From contig JAMZAV010000778.1 of assembly GCA_024449915.1 (NCBI GenBank), positions 372,001 through 436,000 on the forward strand: 64,000 nucleotides of DNA, given 5' to 3'. Below the pieces are notes generated by a model. It did no database searches. It saw only the letters and a program-made list of their open reading frames with translations, and was not told where the DNA came from. This document shows, piece by piece, positions 33,872 to 44,607 of this stretch. Every line of letters begins with the position of its first letter. The first letter of the stretch is position 1. This stretch comes from Sweltsa coloradensis. Its lineage: Eukaryota > Arthropoda > Insecta > Plecoptera > Chloroperlidae. The translations under genes and the position numbers were made by a program.

Positions 33872-34401
33872 TTAATCCTTTATTTCTATGAATTCAAACA
33901 ACATTTTTCAACGTTTTGTTTCAAAAGGTACTACATCATCATTACCATAATGTCCTTGTAAAATATTAACTTTGTAGTCCCACCCATTTGGTCAGAATCG
34001 GCCCCAAAATAGCAATATTGTATTAAAAATCGGGAAAAATCGTAAAAGCACGATTTCTATGAGAAAACATTTCTTCGACTGTCACCAATAACAGAAATCA
34101 TCTAAATCCAGTGACTTTAAACGTTTCCATAAAGTTTCATCAAGATCGGAGTAACCGTTTGCCCGGTTGCGAGATAAATATCACGAAAATATCGCATTAA
34201 AAATCGAAAAATCGTTAAAGTACGATATTCACGAGAAAAATTTCTTCGATTGTACCCAAAAACGTGGCAGGTCTAAGTTTAGAGATTTCGAAGGTCCCCT
34301 TCAATTTTCATTAAGATCGCATAATATGCCATTTGCTCCGAACAAACAGACAAAAATTAAAAATTAAAAATAAACACCCGAGCTAATTTTTTTTGTGGGC
34401 T

Positions 34402-34419
34402 GGGGGGGGGGGGGGGGGG
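34402..34419 (+). repeat. G18 homopolymer
   Basis: 18 uninterrupted G inside the 3' part of family R; the sister copies have only a short G run here. Confidence 0.95.
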
Positions 34420-34459
34420 CAGTGATTTTGAAGTCTTCGCTTCGCGCATCCAATAATGT

Positions 34460-35230
34460 TTTAAGGCATATTTTAGAATAATACACCCAAGCCAAGTAAG
34501 GCACTGGTTTGTGCGTGAACTGAGTTCATATTACTATATCAATCTCAACCAAAATATAGAAGAAAGTCTAATTTGGTTAACTTCCACACGAGCCAGAAGC
34601 TCTGATGAGGTTTCGGTTATTGAAAATTCGAAATTTTGGTGTTTTAATTCTTCTCACACGAGAATCATCTTCACAGTAACAAAATGTATTACAAAATATA
34701 AAAACTCTGGAGTTGAAATATAATGGTGTCAATTCAAATACAAACGTAGCGTTAACAAATTGTGATATTCTGTTTTGTGTCCATCGTTGCGAACACATTT
34801 ACATTTATTTCAGCTCATTCATGCGGCTTCATTATTATGTACGTCAGAAAGAACCCGACCCGCGCCATATACAAACAACATCATTGTTAATCTAAAAACT
34901 AAAACTTTTCCTTTTGTCTAAAACTGTGATATTGTTCTAGAGAAAACATTTTCATAACAATCTGTTAGCAGAAGCCATGAAAAGCAACCATGAATAAATA
35001 AACTAAAACGCAACTACCCGGCATGCATCACGGAATTTAATTACGGCGAGTTGATTACCGGGAGACCGTGGATCGGGGGCGGTAAAACAACCCCCCCCCC
35101 CCCACGGCCCGGCGGATCCGCACCATTAGGCGGGTTGCGCGGGCTCGCTCGTATAGGCGGTGTCACTATAGATTCCCAGAGGAAGCGGACATAGAGAAGA
35201 ATCCAGAAGTAAACTTAATTCGGCTACCTT
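34460..35230. other. Non-coding, no gene recognised
   Basis: AT-rich, then a GC-rich patch at 35040-35170 that contains a C13 run (35091-35103). No coding region is recognised. Confidence 0.4.
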
Positions 35231-35232
35231 AC

Positions 35233-35742
35233 TAGGCCGCTTCGCTAACGCTTTTTCCAGTCGCGTTGATGGATGAGCTTTCATGGTTGATCATCGGCCC
35301 AAATATCATGAAAATATTGTATTAAAAATCGGGGGAAATCGTAAAAGTACGATTTCTATAAGAAATATTTCTTCAAGTGTCTCTTCAAGCATAACTATGT
35401 AATTTCAGTGATTTTAAACGTTCCCATTAAGTTTCATCAAGATCGGAGTGGCCGTTTGCCCGGTCGCGGGCCAAATATCCCGAAAAGATCTAATTGAAAA
35501 TAAAAAAAAATCGTAAAACTACCATAATCATAAAACTATTTGATCGATTGAACCCAAAAACGAGGCAAGTATAAGATCAGAGATTTTGAAGGTCCCCTCA
35601 AATTTTCATAAAGATCGCATATGCCGTTTGCCCGGTAGCGCAAAAAAAAACAGACAAAAATACATGCAAACAAAAAAAACACTCGAGCTAATTTTTTGGG
35701 GGTGTCAGTGAAATTGAAGTCTTCGCTTCGCGCATCCAATTA
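35233..35742 (+). repeat. Repeat family R, short copy
   Basis: gctaacgctttttccagtcg through catcaagatcggagtggccg, tgccgtttgcccggtagcgc and gtcttcgcttcgcgcatcca. It lacks the middle ~700 bp of the long copy, the pattern of an internally deleted non-autonomous element. Confidence 0.7.
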
Positions 35743-35744
35743 TG

Positions 35745-36040
35745 ATTTTTTATGATAAAAGCTATTATTCTAAGATTTCAATATAAGTTTCTACCATTAC
35801 AGAGTAAAATTAAATCTAAAGTAATAGCTAATAAATCCGTTTGATGCGTTATTCGTTTGTATTCTTGTTGGTATTAATCATTCCAAATTTCCAACCTCTA
35901 TGCCAGTGCTTGGGTGATCATACGTATCTGTAATGTGTCGCAACTCGCACGGCCCCTTAGCCTTTACTTAAAATAACTTGTTTTCATTTTCTGAAGCAGT
36001 TTTGATGCCGCATGTCGTTGGTTTTAGAGAGCTGCGTACG
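35745..36040. other. Non-coding, no gene recognised
   Basis: AT-rich, nothing recognised. Confidence 0.4.
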
Positions 36041-36131
36041 TCATATGTTGGCCACAGTGCGAAGGTAGCCAGAGCGCGACAGTGTTGCGATCCCTAGGTC
36101 GTGACATTCTTATCTGAAGCATCATTACATC

Positions 36132-36553
36132 CATAGATATTGAACACCTATTGTAGGCTAGATTAGCAGTCGGTGGTCCACTTCCGTGACAATTAGAAGC
36201 CATCTTGAAATTCCAGTTTGCATGTTAAGTAAAAGGGAGCGATTTGTGGCCCAAATAGTTCTCAAGATGGCCGCCAGGTTGACAGGTAAGCATACTTTAG
36301 CCTTTAACACCAAATAATTACTTAATCCCCTTATGCAATAACTTTGTATTGTTTCTGTTTGTTCAATACCATGCTGCACAAGCTAAAACCATATAAAATA
36401 ATCCAGGAAAATACTTAATTGTATTAAAAAAGCATCAATTAAAACGCCAAATCGCCATCTTGAAATGGGCCAATTGACTCTTCAATTTGCTACGCTCGCG
36501 CCTGTGCGGAGGTATAGGAGACTGCTAATCTAACCTACAATAGTTGTTCAATG
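36132..36553. mobile_element. hAT-type MITE in copy A
   Basis: 422 bp. An 8-bp target duplication ATTACATC lies at 36124-36131 and 36554-36561. The terminal inverted repeats of about 35 bp share ctattgtagg and tagattagcagtc, starting CAT at both ends. Copy B has an unfilled site (catcatgacgtccatcttga near 46370). No transposase is present. It contains ccatcttg/caagatgg motifs near both ends and the middle. Confidence 0.85.
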
Positions 36554-37073
36554 ATTACATCATTGCACCCATCTTGACCCTGCTCAAGCCAAGGTATTTT
36601 CACTGTGACTCGAACTAGATGTGACATCGTTTATTTGGTTTATTTGGATCAAGGGCGCGTCAACCGTTAGGTCATAATACGCTACTCTAGCCTGAGGATA
36701 TGGGGAGGGTTGGCCCATGCTGGTAGGAACCAGCCGCGGGTAGGGGGAGGAAAGGAGGGGTTCTCACGTCGCGGTCGTCATCGTCTTTGTCATCGTTCGT
36801 GTTGTCATTGTTATCGTCGTATACAAATTTAAATAATAATAATAAGATTTTGTACAAACGAATAATACTTGGTATGCTTTCAATTTACATCATTGTCAAT
36901 AAATGAAAATCTTTTCGAAATCATCAAGCGCTAATGATGGTAAGGTAGTACAATAATTAAATGTTTCATGCATGCATTGTTGTCTCGTGTATTCTATCGG
37001 TACCTACACATTAATATTATTGTGTCACAAAACCATAGAAACTCGATGGGCGAAGATAAGACTGTTTACCATC

Positions 37074-37389
37074 ATGACGCTTTTAGCGTTGATTGTGACT
37101 AGTTAAATCTACTTCAAATTTGAGAATCTCTAGAACTAATGATGGTATGGTAGAACAATAAATGGATCTGTATTTCTTGGATAATGCAATAGCACTGGCC
37201 ATGTTTGCTATATATGATACAGTACAGCACTATAAAAAATCGGAGCTCGACGTTTATCAGCTTATCATCGTTATCATCATTAGGCTTTTAGTGGTGATTG
37301 TGACGACAGTGATTCTCTTCCGGATAAAGGCGTACTTCTTCAGGAGGACAATACTGGTGGTACCGGCACATCAGCTGCATCTTCACTGA
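37074..37389 (+). pseudogene. Degraded exon 1 of the duplicated membrane-protein gene (copy A)
   Basis: The sequence matching exon 1 of copy B starts at ATG 37074 (MTLLALIVTS) and hits TAA after ten codons. About 190 bp later a second version of the same hydrophobic segment appears, inside a 75-codon frame 37162-37389 (FRLLVV-type stretch, residues about 35-58 hydrophobic, then basic). The position that is a GT donor in copy B reads GA here. The region looks like a local duplication and decay of exon 1. It could still be used if another donor works, but I regard it as a pseudogene. Confidence 0.5.
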
Positions 37390-37569
37390 GCATGTACTGT
37401 GTGATATTTGTAGGTAAATATATTTCAAACACAAATATGGACTTAAACTTGTTGTTAGTTCATATTTTACATTTATTTATCTTTGAAACGTGTTAAATCG
37501 GTTGTCTCACCTTCAAGTTATTGAGAAAGTAAGTAAAACACAGGAGAATCTTAGTCGACGACATTCCTC

Positions 37570-37830
37570 TGTTTTATAGTGGCGTGCGGGTATCGAAAAT
37601 TTCGGGTCGAGTATTAGGGCTGATTTGACCAATATTTGACCCATAGTCATAAAAGTTAAATGACAATATTTTGGAAGAATGGTGGAGGTGCCGGTCCAGA
37701 TTTTTCCTAATTTGTAGAGCAATTTAATGAAAATACAGACAATAGAAAATTAATGGGAAAAAATCATAACCTGAGATTCGTAACAATTAAAATTCAAAAT
37801 TCATTTTTACATGCAGTTTTCACATCCGTC
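37570..37830 (+). repeat. Repeat family Y (copy A)
   Basis: tggcgtgcgggtatcgaaaa, ggtggaggtgccggtccaga, cagacaatagaaaattaatg. It aligns with 47545-47780 and 29020-29300, so it was probably present before the segmental duplication. Confidence 0.6.
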
Positions 37831-38621
37831 CCTACCCAAGGCCAAAAAGCCAACCCCGATCCGACCATCAAATCACCAACACAATCGTGCTTTTTAATGT
37901 TGTTATTGTGTTCCTTGATATAAATTTTGTAAGAAAGTTGTTAGTAAGTTGTTCTTATCTGGTCATTAGGTAAATGCTGGATGAATGTAAGTTGTAGGAC
38001 CATAATATGCACGTATACATAACACATGTTTACAGCTACATACTCTGACCCTGAAGATACAAAACAATTATTTTATAGTCGGGGTATGTGGAAAAAATAC
38101 CAAATTACGCCTTTAATATTTATATAAACTTCATTATAACTAAAGATAAAAATTAAGTAACACAAATAATTGATTGGTTGATTGATTGATTGGAATTAAG
38201 TCAATGCCATTGTTCTTATTAAATGTGAATATTTGTGCTGAGACCGTTTTTCCCATAAAGATTATATAAAATTAATATTCTTTAAATCTAAATGGATCAT
38301 TTTATAGTTAGTAGGCAAAACGTAATGGTCTAATCTGTGTAAAAAATAACGCCGTGTATGATAAATATGGTGGTAATATGGAGAACTTACCCTGAATGAT
38401 CAATGTCATCAATAAATTATCTTTATAGGACAAGTAAAGCCACTTAACTTTGTAAAATAATAAAATAGAATAATATGTATATATAGTTAATAAAAATTAC
38501 CCAACTTGCTACAGAGTAAACCAAGCCCAAGTTTAAGTTATACAGAATGGTGTGAGGAGCATGAGTGATCTCTAGCTTGTAGTAAATGTACTCATTGTGT
38601 GTGGTCTTCTTTCATTCTCAG

Positions 38622-39281
38622 GAAGAGAAGCAAGATGGCGGCCGACCATCTCAGGCCGCCATCTTGTCGCAGACGCCATTTTGTCTCGGCAGCCATTTCA
38701 ACCCGGGACAAGCAACTTACAAAGAGTGCGCTTAGGACGTGTCTGAACCATGTTCTCAGTCTCAGTCCCATTCTCAGTCTCATTCTCATTCTCAATCTCG
38801 GTCTCATTACTAGAAGTGTAACTTTCGGTCGTTTCTTGGTGGGAGTATCAACAATGCTATCAACATCAAAACAAACAGACGAACAGCCGTGGAGTTGACA
38901 CATGCAGGTGGCCGACTGATTGCGATCTTAACAGTACTTTAAAGTGTTTACGTAACGTTTCCATATCAAATTTGACTCTGTACTATTAATTACTATATTA
39001 TTTATTACATTTTAATAACTTATTTGGTTACTCAACGTGATTTGGAAGTGTTTTAGTTTGATCGTCTCCCGAGGCCGCCATTTTTTAGTAATAAGAATGA
39101 AAACGAGTGTGGTTATTCTACTTGGTTTCATTCCCGTTCTCAGTCTCGATCTGGACCCTTCGTACATTGCTTCTGACGTCACCGATTATTGATGACGTAA
39201 AACTGAGAATGAGAATGAGACTGAGCCACGTTTTTCAAGCAATCAGACACGTCCTTAGTGTGCTCGAGCAGCTCTTACTTT
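38622..39281 (+). pseudogene. Exon 2 of the duplicated gene, copy A, split by a MITE
   Basis: A cattctcag acceptor is followed by sequence coding KRSKMAADHLRPPSC, matching WRSKMAAEHLTPPSC of copy B. A ~17-bp length difference near 38680-38700 then shifts the frame relative to copy B, and a Harbinger-type MITE enters at 38735. The exon resumes at 39258 and reaches a donor-like tagtacgttg near 39281. It also contains three YY1-like motifs. Confidence 0.6.
38735..39254. mobile_element. Harbinger-type MITE in copy A
   Basis: 520 bp. The 3-bp target duplication TTA lies at 38732-38734 and 39255-39257. Terminal inverted repeats GGACGTGTCTGA / TCAGACACGTCC. Subterminal arrays of cattctcagtctc-type units are inverted at the two ends. 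Copy B reads aaagagtgcggtccgagctc across the site without insertion. TTA duplication and a GG start fit PIF/Harbinger. Confidence 0.88.
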
Positions 39282-39465
39282 TAGTACGTTGATGATATCT
39301 TGTCTTGTTTAAGTTCAAGTTGTAGTCTGATACATTTTACAAATTATTTTCATCTAAATTACTCAACTATTATTTTTCAAATGTTTTAGAAGTCAATATT
39401 TTTAACAGTACGTAACAGTACACCAAATGCCGTCTATTCCTCTAACACTGACATTCTTGTGCAGG

Positions 39466-39700
39466 TTCAAGAGTCAGCATGGACTGGATTCCAATCATCG
39501 ACCCCTGACCGTCCTGAGAGCTGCCTGAGACGAAACACATAACATCCATCTATCTATCAAACAGCAGTCAAACATCACACTCTTCACCATGGAACAAAAT
39601 CTCATCTTAAAAATGTAACAAATTATAAATTGAATATAAAAATGGAAAAATTAACATCTCGAACACAGTATGTCTAAATTGACTGAATAAATGAGTTCAT
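39466..39700 (+). pseudogene. Exon 3 and 3' UTR of the duplicated gene, copy A
   Basis: Acceptor gtgcag, then gttcaagagtcagcatggac. In the frame that follows from copy B it ends RPLTVLRAA-stop, matching RSLTGMRAP-stop of copy B. An AATAAA lies at 39686-39691, as in copy B. Confidence 0.5.
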
Positions 39701-39794
39701 ATACATATCTTTGAGAATTAATTATAATTTATTGTGATTCTGTCATAATAGAGCGTTGTTGTGGACAGGTCTAGTTCTAGTGATATTGTGGCTA

Positions 39795-40257
39795 CTGTTT
39801 GTCTCATCTTAACCTGAGCCCGGCTTTTTAAGGTTCAAAGAAAGTAGGATGTCGCTTGCTTTATTATGAAAGGTTGTAAACCCGTCCGAATTTGACGGGA
39901 AGGATGGGCCTCTCCGTAATAACAAAGTACAATCACATCCAATGCAAGTTGGTTGCAACCTCCCGAGTATCGAAAACCACTTGTATGTAGTCCTGGGTTT
40001 AGTGGTTTACTCTTCTTGCTACGCCTACATTACTATAATGCCGCGCAAGATCAACGTTTCAATAATTACACTCGCTCCATCAATATCATCCCCGATACAT
40101 GATATAGGGCCAAGGTCGCACTGGACGTGACTGTACTTTACTGCTCTGCGGAGTCCACTTCAGCTGTCAAACTGTGATACGTTTACAACGTGACCACCAC
40201 TGCCTGCGCTCTTTGAACCCACAAAACGCCGGGCTCAGGTTAAGATGAGACAAACAG
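39795..40257. mobile_element. Tc1/mariner-type MITE in copy A
   Basis: 463 bp. The TA target duplication is at 39793-39794 and 40258-40259. Perfect 30-bp terminal inverted repeats start CTGTTTGTCTCATC, with imperfect pairing continuing through ggttcaaag. Copy B keeps the unfilled site (ttttgtggttagatgtct near 48866-48884), with a single TA. No transposase is present. Confidence 0.9.
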
Positions 40258-40461
40258 TAGATCCATATTATGTGAGCAAGATATCTTGTGAGAATTTACC
40301 CTGAAGTGTGAAGATGTATGTAGGGTGCGTTAAAGCGCCAGCATTGGCCACGCATTAGGCTCATGACTCGTGACTATTTTATATTTTAAACACTTCATCA
40401 TATAATGTAGGCCTATTTTTTATGCATTTGAAATTATATCGATGTACTCAGTGTACGTAAG

Positions 40462-40718
40462 TTGACAGTGTTGGCTTGAGCACTAAGCGCGCGACTCTGA
40501 TCCGGGAGGTCCCGGGTTCGAATCCCGTCGAGATCGGCAATCCTGACTGAAGGTTTATTCCGAGGATTTCCTCAGTCGTCAATGTGAATGCAAGGGATTG
40601 AGTCTTCTTAAACAGCCTTTGGACATCCCTTTACAATTGTCCTATCCGCAACATACCTAGTAAGACAACTGAAGAGGGGCATGCATGGCACCCTGGGCAC
40701 GCATCCAACCAAAATTAT
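40462..40718 (+). repeat. tRNA-derived SINE family C
   Basis: gacagtgttggcttgagcac, ggtcccgggttcgaatcccg, then the same body as 13945-14205 to caccctgggcacgc. The best preserved of the three copies. Confidence 0.88.
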
Positions 40719-41280
40719 TGTTATTATAATGCATAAAAAAATATCATTACATTTTTAAATTGAGCCTACACCCAATATTTTCTGGACTAAATGTTGTGTT
40801 CTGTGGATGGATGAATAAATAATAAAGGCACACACATCCAAGCTCAAGCAAGCTAAGACACAAGATTTAAATGGAACCATTATGTACCAGGATTTTATTC
40901 GTCAACTACTTCCAATATCAACTCGTTCTTTAAATTTACTCTTGATTGATAAAAATATTAATTTTTAATTGTTTCATCTTTCTAATGAGAAAACGTGACA
41001 GCGTAGTGAAAAATAGGTGTATACTGAGTACCGTACCTAATACCCGAGGGTACTATTATACACTTCGTTTAGGCTAATACCTACCAATCTCTTTAAAAAA
41101 GTCAATAGTCGGTGCAATTAGCAACATGAATTGAACTACACAGAATTATTTGTAATTTCGAGGTTATCATTGAGAAATCTCATGTTGTATTAAGCTATGT
41201 TACTTTGTCATACTAATTGGTAGTTGTATATTTGTTAGCAAGTCCTGTTTCACCCTCTACTTCAGTCGGGGTGCACGGTT
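40719..41280. other. AT-rich, no gene recognised
   Basis: No coding region or known repeat. Confidence 0.4.
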
Positions 41281-41284
41281 TCTA

Positions 41285-42670
41285 CCCTCGATCAGTTTGT
41301 TTTGATCAGCAAGTGTGAGTGTTTTCTTCAGTTTATCTTTTCTTTCTTTTTTTCATTGAATAACTATATGTTTTCGACCCCACGACTCGTACCCGTACTC
41401 GCTATTACTTCTCGTATCAACACACTCATATGAGTATTTAACCGTTTCTACTCTAAACGGTAACCGTCCGCAGCCGAAGTCCACGAGTGGATTTTTGCGA
41501 CACTGCGTCTGGAACCAGCTTCCGTCACTGCTATACAGTTGGATGGCGCATAGCAGGTAGTCTGCGTAAAATGAACCGGGGATCGTCTGTGTGAGGAGCT
41601 TCTCACTAATCTAAGGACTTCTGTTCCGTTCCGCCATGCTGATGGTTCTATCAGCAAAGTTGCTATCGGCCATGCTGACCTACAGGCAGATACGCATATT
41701 CAACCTGCCACTCGAGTTCTCGAATTCTCGAATGAACTGAAGGTCCCCTTTGTAATGGTGCGCTTGGTACGCTTTATTCGAGCTTAACTCACGGGGCGTC
41801 TCGCTTGTTTGCGTGTTCACGATCAAGTATCCCGCTCGTTTAACCCTCTTTTTGGCATCCCTCAAGGTTTCTGCCTCTCTCCCCTTCTCTACCTGATCTA
41901 CTGCCACGATATTCCTCCTCCCTTGTCCCGACACCTTGCTTTAGCTTTCTATGCAGACGACACGGCCTACTGGTGAAAAGGGCGCACAGCGAGAGAAGTC
42001 TTCCGCCGTCTACACTGGCAAATAAACACTCTCGAAGCTTGGATGCGTCGGTGGCGTGTAATACCGAACGCCTTAAAGACACAGCTTATCCTTTTTCACC
42101 ATCGACACAAAACTCAAAAGATGTATCAACGACCACTCCTTCAATCCATCTCACTCTGGGGCGCTACGCTGTACCCCAGTCGGTCTGCCAAGTACCTTGG
42201 AGTATAACCTTTACAGACATTCTCAACTGGCGTGCTAATTGCCGTGGTCGTGGTCTTCAACCGTGCGCGGTCGCGACTAAACTTACTCGTGGTGCTTTGT
42301 GGGCGACTTTCCGGCACAGCTTCCTTACTCTACGGCACACTTATAAAACTTTCATCCGCCCCCTCTTCGAATACTCGGCCCCGGCGCTGACACCCGACGT
42401 TGTAGGGGGTCTCCAGCAATACGAAGGATCCTCCAATGACGCGGAATGAAGACGTCTAAACTCAAACCGGCGTCGGCGGTCTCAGCATCCGACTCGATAC
42501 CCTCGCAGGGGCTTACGTGCAACGTCTCCACGCAGCGGACGAGATGAGCTTTACAACCTCCTCTCGCATCCACGCACATTCCGCCCTCGACCCCTCTTCA
42601 GGTATATTTACCCACCTTTTGCCCTTCAGGTCGATTAATTTAAAGAGACTAAACCCGCTCACCCGCTAAA
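41285..42670 (+). pseudogene. Jockey-like LINE, internally deleted, copy 1
   Basis: 5' part (about 41450-41735): read in frames it gives an AEV(H/R)EWIFATLRLEPA...VTVIQLDGA-type segment and an ATRVLEFSNEL segment, likely from ORF1. It then joins directly to RT at about 41763: GIPQGFCLSPLLYLIYCHDI, then FYADDTAYW at about 41947-41973 (catalytic YADD), then AKYLGV near 42190 and MTRNED near 42436 towards the C-terminus. A stop follows YW and frameshifts are common. The RT block order (PQG..SP, YADD, YLGV) places it among jockey/CR1-like LINEs. Upstream RT motifs and any endonuclease are missing. Confidence 0.75.
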
Positions 42671-43067
42671 TTTAAATAATATATTTCATTCAGGCTAACT
42701 AATTATGAATTAAGAAACTAACAGAAAAATTATTGGGTCCACCATGACCCGGAAAAAAATGTGCACCTTTGTATTATTCGAGCTAGGTCCCATCGTCGAA
42801 AATCTCCCATAAGAAATAGCATAGGTACGATCTTTATGCCCCACGATCTTGGAGGATTTTGATCCAAAAAATGGCCATTATTGACGTACTCAACAACCAT
42901 TTTTGTAAATCCTCTGTATTTTGTTTTCTAATTTGGGCAAGTGGTTCGGTCAAAATATGCTGATTACCAAGAAGTGGTGTAATTTTAGAATGCATATTAT
43001 TGCTTGTTTGAGTTGTTTACTCGATGTTATAAAGGGCCATTTTAGATTGGTATGATGCTCTAGTATT
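41766..43067 (+). repeat. Tandem duplication unit 1 (1302 bp)
   Basis: ggtacgctttattcgagctt begins at 41766 and again at 43068. The unit holds the LINE RT fragment plus about 400 bp of AT-rich flank (accatgacccggaaaaaaat through tgatgctctagtattgg). At the junction tagtaTTGGtacgc both parents contribute TTGG, a 4-bp microhomology. Confidence 0.92.
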
Positions 43068-44370
43068 GGTACGCTTTATTCGAGCTTAACTCACGGGGCG
43101 TCTCGCTTGTTTGCGTGTTCACGATCAAGTATCCCGCTCGTTTAACCCTCTTTCTGGCATCCCTCAAGGTTTCTGCCTCTCTCCCCTTCTCTACCTGATC
43201 TACTGCCACGATATTCCTCCTCCCTTGTCCCGACACCTTGCTTTAGCTTTCTATGCAGACGACACGGCCTACTGGTGAAAAGGGCGCACAGCGAGAGAAG
43301 TCTTCCGCCGTCTACACTGGCAAATAAACACTCTCGAAGCTTGGATGCGTCGGTGGCGTGTAATACCGAACGCCTTAAAGACACAGCTTATCCTTTTTCA
43401 CCATCGACACAAAACTCAAAAGATGTATCAACGACCACTCCTTCAATCCATCTCACTCTGGGGCGCTACGCTGTACCCCAGTCGGTCTGCCAAGTACCCT
43501 TGGAGTATAACCTTTACAGACATTCTCAACTGGCGTGCTAATTGCCGTGGTCGTGGTCTTCAACCGTGCGCGGTCGCGACTAAACTTACTCGTGGTGCTT
43601 TGTGGGCGACTTTCCGGCACAGCTTCCTTACTCTACGGCACACTTATAAAACTTTCATCCGCCCCCTCTTCGAATACTCGGCCCCGGCGCTGACACCCGA
43701 CGTTGTAGGGGGTCTCCAGCAATACGAAGGATCCTCCAATGACGCGGAATGAAGACGTCTACACTCAAACCAGCGTCGGCGGTCTCGGAATCCGACTCGA
43801 CACCCTCGCAGGGACTTACGTGCAACGTCTCCACGCAGCGGACGAGATGAGCTTCACGACCTCCTCTCGCATCCACGCGCCTTCCAACCTCGTCCCCGCT
43901 TCAAGTACCCTTACCCCCCTTTTGCTCTTCCGGTCGACCAATTTAAAGAGGCTAAACCCGCTCACCCGCTAAATTAAAAAAATATATGTCATTCAGGCTA
44001 ACAACTTATGAATTTAGAAATAACAGAAAAATTATTGGGTCCACCATGAACCGGAAAAAATGTGCAACTTGGTATTATTCGAGTTAGGTCCCATCGTCAA
44101 AAATCTCCCATAAGAAATAGCATAGGTACGATCTTTATGCCCCACGATCTTGGAGGATTTTGATCCAAAAAATGGCCATTATTGACGTACTCAACAACCA
44201 TTTTTGTAAATCCTCTGTATTTTGTTTTCTAATTTGGGCAAGTGGTTCGGTCAAAATATGCTGATTACCAAGAAGTGGTGTAATTTTAGAATGCATATTA
44301 TTGCTTGTTTGAGTTGTTTACTCGATGTTATAAAGGGCCATTTTAGATTGGTATGATGCTCTAGTATTGG
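43068..44370 (+). repeat. Tandem duplication unit 2, with LINE copy 2
   Basis: A near-identical repeat of 41766-43067. Small differences (for example an extra c near 43500, and cactcaaaccggcg against cactcaaaccagcg) show some divergence since duplication. The LINE part is 43068-43972, with RT boxes as in copy 1 and frameshifts near 43495. Confidence 0.92.
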
Positions 44371-44600
44371 AACAAAAAGAAGCAGGTTAAAGCCAATTAA
44401 AGTATTTTCCCAAAATGCCCATTTTTGCAAATTTCTGTACCAAAAAAAATAACAAAATTCGTGTAAAATCACAGTTACGAGATATAACTTTTTAATCGTG
44501 TAGTATTATATGCCATAGATTATGTGGTTAAATGTAATTTTTTGGGGTAATAGACCCCCAAAGAATCTTTTATATATTTTTACAATATGAATGATATGCC
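44371..44600. other. Non-coding, nothing recognised
   Basis: AT-rich single-copy DNA between LINE copies 2 and 3. Confidence 0.4.
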
Positions 44601-44607
44601 GCATTCC

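Larger units (their letters stand above)
33190..34458 (+). repeat. Repeat family R, long copy
   Basis: Starts cgaacgcttttttcagtcgc gttgatggatgag and ends gtcttcgcttcgcgcatcca. Inner landmarks: gatctcattactttttcaag, ctatggtaataccagttaac, aatgtccttgtaaaatatta, cgtttgcccggttgcgagat, aacaaacagacaaaaatta. The ends are a short imperfect inverted pair (ggatgagc / gcgcatcc). Related sequence lies at 35233-35742, 50515-50640, 53150-53725 and inside both giant arms. No coding capacity is seen, so it is a non-autonomous DNA element of unknown superfamily. Confidence 0.7.
36045..40345 (+). repeat. Segmental duplication, copy A
   Basis: Collinear with 46285-48945. Shared anchors: tgacattcttatctgaa (36102 / 46341), catcttgaccctgctcaagc (36570 / 46381), agatgtgacatcgtt, ccatagaaactcg (37032 / 47151), gcaagatggc (38630), gagtcagcatggactggatt (39470 / 48561) and aagcgccag (40334). 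The copies are clearly diverged, so the event is old. Copy A is longer mainly because of three MITE insertions. Confidence 0.85.
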
